Made by a program: the position numbers and the translations under genes. Below, one piece after another: positions 55,448 through 58,578 of a stretch of DNA of 58,578 bases. Source of the DNA: a virus; IMG/VR virus record IMGVR_UViG_3300005528_000066, positions 1 to 58,578 of that record. One strand, given 5' to 3'. Each line of letters opens with the position of its first letter. The first letter of the stretch is position 1. Under the pieces are notes generated by a model. That model worked only from the letters and a program-made list of their open reading frames with translations, had not been told where the DNA came from and ran no database searches.

Positions 55448-56416
55448 ATGTCATACTACTACAAGTATAATTTTACAACACCTGAAGTTGTCTATTCCAC
55501 AGTGAAGGAAGAGCTCAAAAGCTATTTCGACACAGGGGCTGTAGACGATCTATTGTTTCCTACTTACCTGGACAAATGTCTTAGGAAGTTAGGAAGAACC
55601 ACATACGTAATTAGTGAAGAAACTTTGTACGTAGAGGACTTTGAGGCAAGACTCCCAGATAACTTTTACGCTGTAAGAGAAGCTTGGATGTGCACAGAGA
55701 TTCCTCAAAATCCATATCAGACAGCTAATTCTTTCTATTCTCAAGCGGCAGATATTACAACTATTCAGGTGAGTCCTGTTGTTTCTAATGGTCAACCTTG
55801 TACAAATCTTGAATGTACAACAGGTTGTCCTGAGTGCATGCCTGAATTGATTCAGGCTGTGTACAAGACAAATAATCAGGTGGCTAGGTCTTACACCAAG
55901 TCATATCTGCTGAAACCAGGAAACATCTCAGCAAGAGGTAAGTGTGATGTTAACTATATGGATAACTGGGAGTTTTACAGTGCACCTCCAACAATTAACG
56001 AGTTTACACCAAATGCTGCTGGATATGATTCATTTGATATCAGGGGCAATAAGTTTGTTACGAACTTCAGAAGCGGTATAGTTCATCTGATTTTCTATGC
56101 AACGGAGTATGATGCAGGTGGAAATCAGATGATTCCAGATAACTTCCGTATCAGGGAATATATTGAAGCATTCATTAAATATAAAGTTTTTGAAACTCTG
56201 GCAAATCAAATTAATGATGAAACCTTTAATCAAATTCAACAAAAGTTAGGCTATTATAAAAATCTTGCAGATGAAGCATTTATCATGGCAGATATAGAAG
56301 TCAAAAAGCAAGATGTCTATGCTAAACAGCGTAGAATAAAACAGGATTTGAATAGGTTTAACATGTACGAACTTCCAAACAGAGTGAACAGATATGGCTG
56401 GAGAAGGAACAACTAA
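55448..56416 (+). CDS. Head-tail connector / tail tube-type protein
   Basis: 322 residues. YKYNFTTPEVVYSTVKEELK at the start, YLDKCLRKLGRTTYVISEET helical, then a beta domain and a long C-terminal helix (FIMADIEVKKQDVYAKQRRI). This helix-beta-helix design fits connector proteins of short-tailed phages. CTNLECTTGCPEC at about 118-130 could bind a metal. It overlaps the following long gene by 23 bases. Confidence 0.65.
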   Translation: MSYYYKYNFTTPEVVYSTVKEELKSYFDTGAVDDLLFPTYLDKCLRKLGRTTYVISEETLYVEDFEARLPDNFYAVREAWMCTEIPQNPYQTANSFYSQAADITTIQVSPVVSNGQPCTNLECTTGCPECMPELIQAVYKTNNQVARSYTKSYLLKPGNISARGKCDVNYMDNWEFYSAPPTINEFTPNAAGYDSFDIRGNKFVTNFRSGIVHLIFYATEYDAGGNQMIPDNFRIREYIEAFIKYKVFETLANQINDETFNQIQQKLGYYKNLADEAFIMADIEVKKQDVYAKQRRIKQDLNRFNMYELPNRVNRYGWRRNN

Positions 56417-58578
56417 TATCATCCAAGAGAATAACGCTGCTCGCACTGGACTGAACATGGACCAAACGGTCAATCAGATTCAGAAGGGACAGCTTACGTA
56501 TGCTCTGAACGCAGCATTGGAGAACTTCGATGCTAATTCTGTTAACTATCAGAATGAGCCAGGTAATGAATTGTGCTTGAATTTTCCTCAAGACTATCAT
56601 ATAATTGGTAATCATCATATAGTTGAACAAAACAAACACATATTCTTTTTAACAAATCCAACAACAGGTGCTTCTGAGATTGGATATATGGACAATAATG
56701 ATTGTGTTTACAAAACACTAATTAATGCTAATTGTCTCAACTTCAATATAAATTATCCCATCCATAAAGCTGTACACAAGATTACAAACTGTTCAACAGA
56801 AATATATTGGACAGATGGGTTGAATCCAAGAAGATTTATAAATCTCAATGATCTACCCTACCAAATCCAACCTGGCACAAGTGTTTGTGATGATATTGTA
56901 ACTCCTCAGGTAGACTGTAACAAGTTAAAGATTCAGCCAAATTTTGAAATTCCAAACCTTGAGGTGGTTGATGTAATTAATGGAGGTAATCTTTTAGCTG
57001 GTGCTTACCAATTTGCTATTCAATACTGTGATGTTGCAGGTGATGCCTACACATCATATTATTCTGTAACAAACCCTACACCAATTGCAAACCCTCAAAT
57101 AACCACCCCTGAATACAACTATCCTGTTGGTAAGTCTATAGTGGTAGACATAACAAACATTGACACCACTGGATACTTTCAATACTATAATGTTGCTGTC
57201 ATTAAAACAATAAATTCCATCACTTCTGTTGAGTTGATTGGTACATATTTTATTGACGGTTCTACAAACAGCATCACTTACACTGGTCAGAACCAAACTC
57301 AAATTAGGCTCACACTTGATGATATATTTGAGAAGTTTCCATATTATGATATTGCTCAAGACCTCACTGCTGTACAAGATGTGTTGGTTTGGGACAATCT
57401 TACATCAATTGATAGAGTTAACTATCAAAAGATTGCAAATAAGATAACCCTTAACTGGGAAAGTTGGCGTATACCTGCTAATGAAAATTATGCAGATGAA
57501 CTGAATGCAACAAACCTAAGGGGATATTTGCGTGATGAGGTGTATGCATTTGAGATAGTGTTTCTTTTAAGAAACGGTAACCAAACAGATGGATTTCATA
57601 TCCCTGGAAGAATTAAGAACATTAATGAGACAGCTCATCCAGATGTACCTAATACAAATGCAGATTTTGTAGGGGAGCCTGATTACTATGCTGGAGGCAT
57701 TGGATATAGCCCGTATTGGAAAATATATAACACAGCAAGTGTCACTGGAAATTCTCCACAGTATTCATCATCTTCTAGTTACAAAGGTCCTTACCAATAT
57801 GGAGAATTTGCATATTGGGAATCTGAAGAGGTGTATCCTTGTAATGAAGAAGTTTGGGGAGAACTTGCAAATCAACCAATAAGGCATCATAAATTTCCTG
57901 ATGTTAATGTAAGTCCAGTATTTGAGAGTGGTTCGTATTCAGTGAGTGGTCCATTTGATCCAGCAATGATTGATAATGCTGTATTTCCAATTGGCGTAAG
58001 AATAGATGTTAGCCAAGTGCAGCAACTTATTGTTCTTTCAGATCTTCCACAAGATCAGAAGGATAATATTATTGGATTTAAAATTGTCCGTGGTGATAGA
58101 TCTACAAATAAATCTATCGTAGCAAAGGGTATTTTAAGAAACGTAGGTAAGTATAAGAGAGAAGAAACAGATTTCTATTTTCCAAACTATCCATATAATG
58201 ATCTGAAACCAGATCCATTTTTACTGACAAAGAGTAACGCATTTCTTTCAGAGTGTAAAAGTTATCAAATTACAGTTACTGCTAGTGGAAGCTATGAATA
58301 CACAGATTGCTACACTGGAGAACTTGGTGAAAAAAATATGACTGCTGGTGATGTCATTGAAACATGTTCAATCACTTTACCAAAACTCATCACTGGTTCA
58401 GCTACAATCATTCCTACATCTTGGTACACATATGATATTACAACATTAACTGGTTCTTCTATTACATGGTTTTGGAGAGAACCAGGAACACTTGCTGTAA
58501 AAAGTTGGGTAGTTGCTGCTGGTCAAACTATTACAGTAAAATCTACAATACCACCAAATCCAGTTCCTGCAATTCCTG
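56394..58578 (+). CDS. Long tail ('muzzle'/stabilisation-type) protein, N-terminal part
   Basis: Open from ATG 56394 to the window end, at least 728 residues. It starts MAGEGTTNIIQENNAARTGL, then NQIQKGQLTYALNAALENFD, a layout known from the very long tail protein of crAss-like phages. The rest is beta-rich: DGLNPRRFINLNDLPYQIQ, NLLAGAYQFAIQYCDVAGDA, VRGDRSTNKSIVAKGILRN. In crAss-like virions this protein forms the outer part of the tail and is thought to open for DNA release. The C-terminal part is missing. Confidence 0.78.
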   Translation, partial: MAGEGTTNIIQENNAARTGLNMDQTVNQIQKGQLTYALNAALENFDANSVNYQNEPGNELCLNFPQDYHIIGNHHIVEQNKHIFFLTNPTTGASEIGYMDNNDCVYKTLINANCLNFNINYPIHKAVHKITNCSTEIYWTDGLNPRRFINLNDLPYQIQPGTSVCDDIVTPQVDCNKLKIQPNFEIPNLEVVDVINGGNLLAGAYQFAIQYCDVAGDAYTSYYSVTNPTPIANPQITTPEYNYPVGKSIVVDITNIDTTGYFQYYNVAVIKTINSITSVELIGTYFIDGSTNSITYTGQNQTQIRLTLDDIFEKFPYYDIAQDLTAVQDVLVWDNLTSIDRVNYQKIANKITLNWESWRIPANENYADELNATNLRGYLRDEVYAFEIVFLLRNGNQTDGFHIPGRIKNINETAHPDVPNTNADFVGEPDYYAGGIGYSPYWKIYNTASVTGNSPQYSSSSSYKGPYQYGEFAYWESEEVYPCNEEVWGELANQPIRHHKFPDVNVSPVFESGSYSVSGPFDPAMIDNAVFPIGVRIDVSQVQQLIVLSDLPQDQKDNIIGFKIVRGDRSTNKSIVAKGILRNVGKYKREETDFYFPNYPYNDLKPDPFLLTKSNAFLSECKSYQITVTASGSYEYTDCYTGELGEKNMTAGDVIETCSITLPKLITGSATIIPTSWYTYDITTLTGSSITWFWREPGTLAVKSWVVAAGQTITVKSTIPPNPVPAIP

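Noticed and set aside
1-58578. tRNA genes and CRISPR arrays
   Set aside because: No T-loop plus anticodon arm arrangement and no spaced direct repeats were noticed by eye. A tRNA scan would be decisive.

Overview
The window is part of the genome of a crAss-like (Crassvirales-type) short-tailed phage of a Bacteroidota host. The evidence is the late gene order (large terminase, portal, scaffold, HK97-type capsid protein, ring/adaptor proteins, an IHF-like structural protein, then a very long tail 'muzzle' protein that is cut by the right edge). It is joined to an oppositely oriented replication block with a family B DNA polymerase, DnaG-like primase, DnaB-like helicase, SF2 helicase, UDG, dUTPase, RecA and rIIA/rIIB. 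Promoters of the Bacteroidota type (TTTG, 19-21 bases, TAnnTTTG), very few Shine-Dalgarno sites, AT-rich leaders and Bacteroidota-style lipoprotein signals agree with this host. Stops are TAA, TGA and some TAG, and nothing suggests TAG recoding.

Layout. (1) Positions 1-3216, + strand: the end of a homing endonuclease, a Tad1/Acb2-like anti-defence protein, and a tightly coupled run of small Lys/Gly-rich proteins interrupted by an endonuclease VII-like gene. It ends at a hairpin shared with the converging block. (2) Positions 3228-35842, - strand: an early/middle block read leftwards. From its promoter-proximal end it holds small membrane proteins, lipoproteins and regulators, then DNA polymerase, helicase loader candidate, DnaB-like helicase, DnaA domain IV protein, SF2 helicase, P-loop ATPase, SSB candidate, primase, UDG, rIIA, rIIB, PD-(D/E)XK nuclease, class II ribonucleotide reductase, RecA, dUTPase, and finally two glycosyltransferases and a methyltransferase. 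(3) Positions 35843-36053: divergent intergenic region with a clear rightward promoter. (4) Positions 36054-58578, + strand: a winged-helix protein, an HU/IHF protein and small genes, then packaging and virion genes. If the genome is circular or circularly permuted, as in this order, region 1 is the far end of the late transcript; this is inference.

Most notable observations. Two homing-type endonuclease genes sit directly behind conserved genes (class II RNR and a DUF6321 protein), and each ends in a copy of that neighbour's C-terminus. This suggests cassettes that insert into the 3' end of a gene, bring a replacement tail, and fuse the displaced tail to the endonuclease. The RNR cassette and a GIY-YIG/HTH fusion gene have their own host-type promoters. 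A compact perfect three-way-junction RNA lies just behind the major capsid gene. A prohibitin-like (SPFH) protein sits inside the morphogenesis module. The UDG has Cys where the catalytic Asp is expected. All functional statements rest on motif reading by eye; no search or folding program was run.
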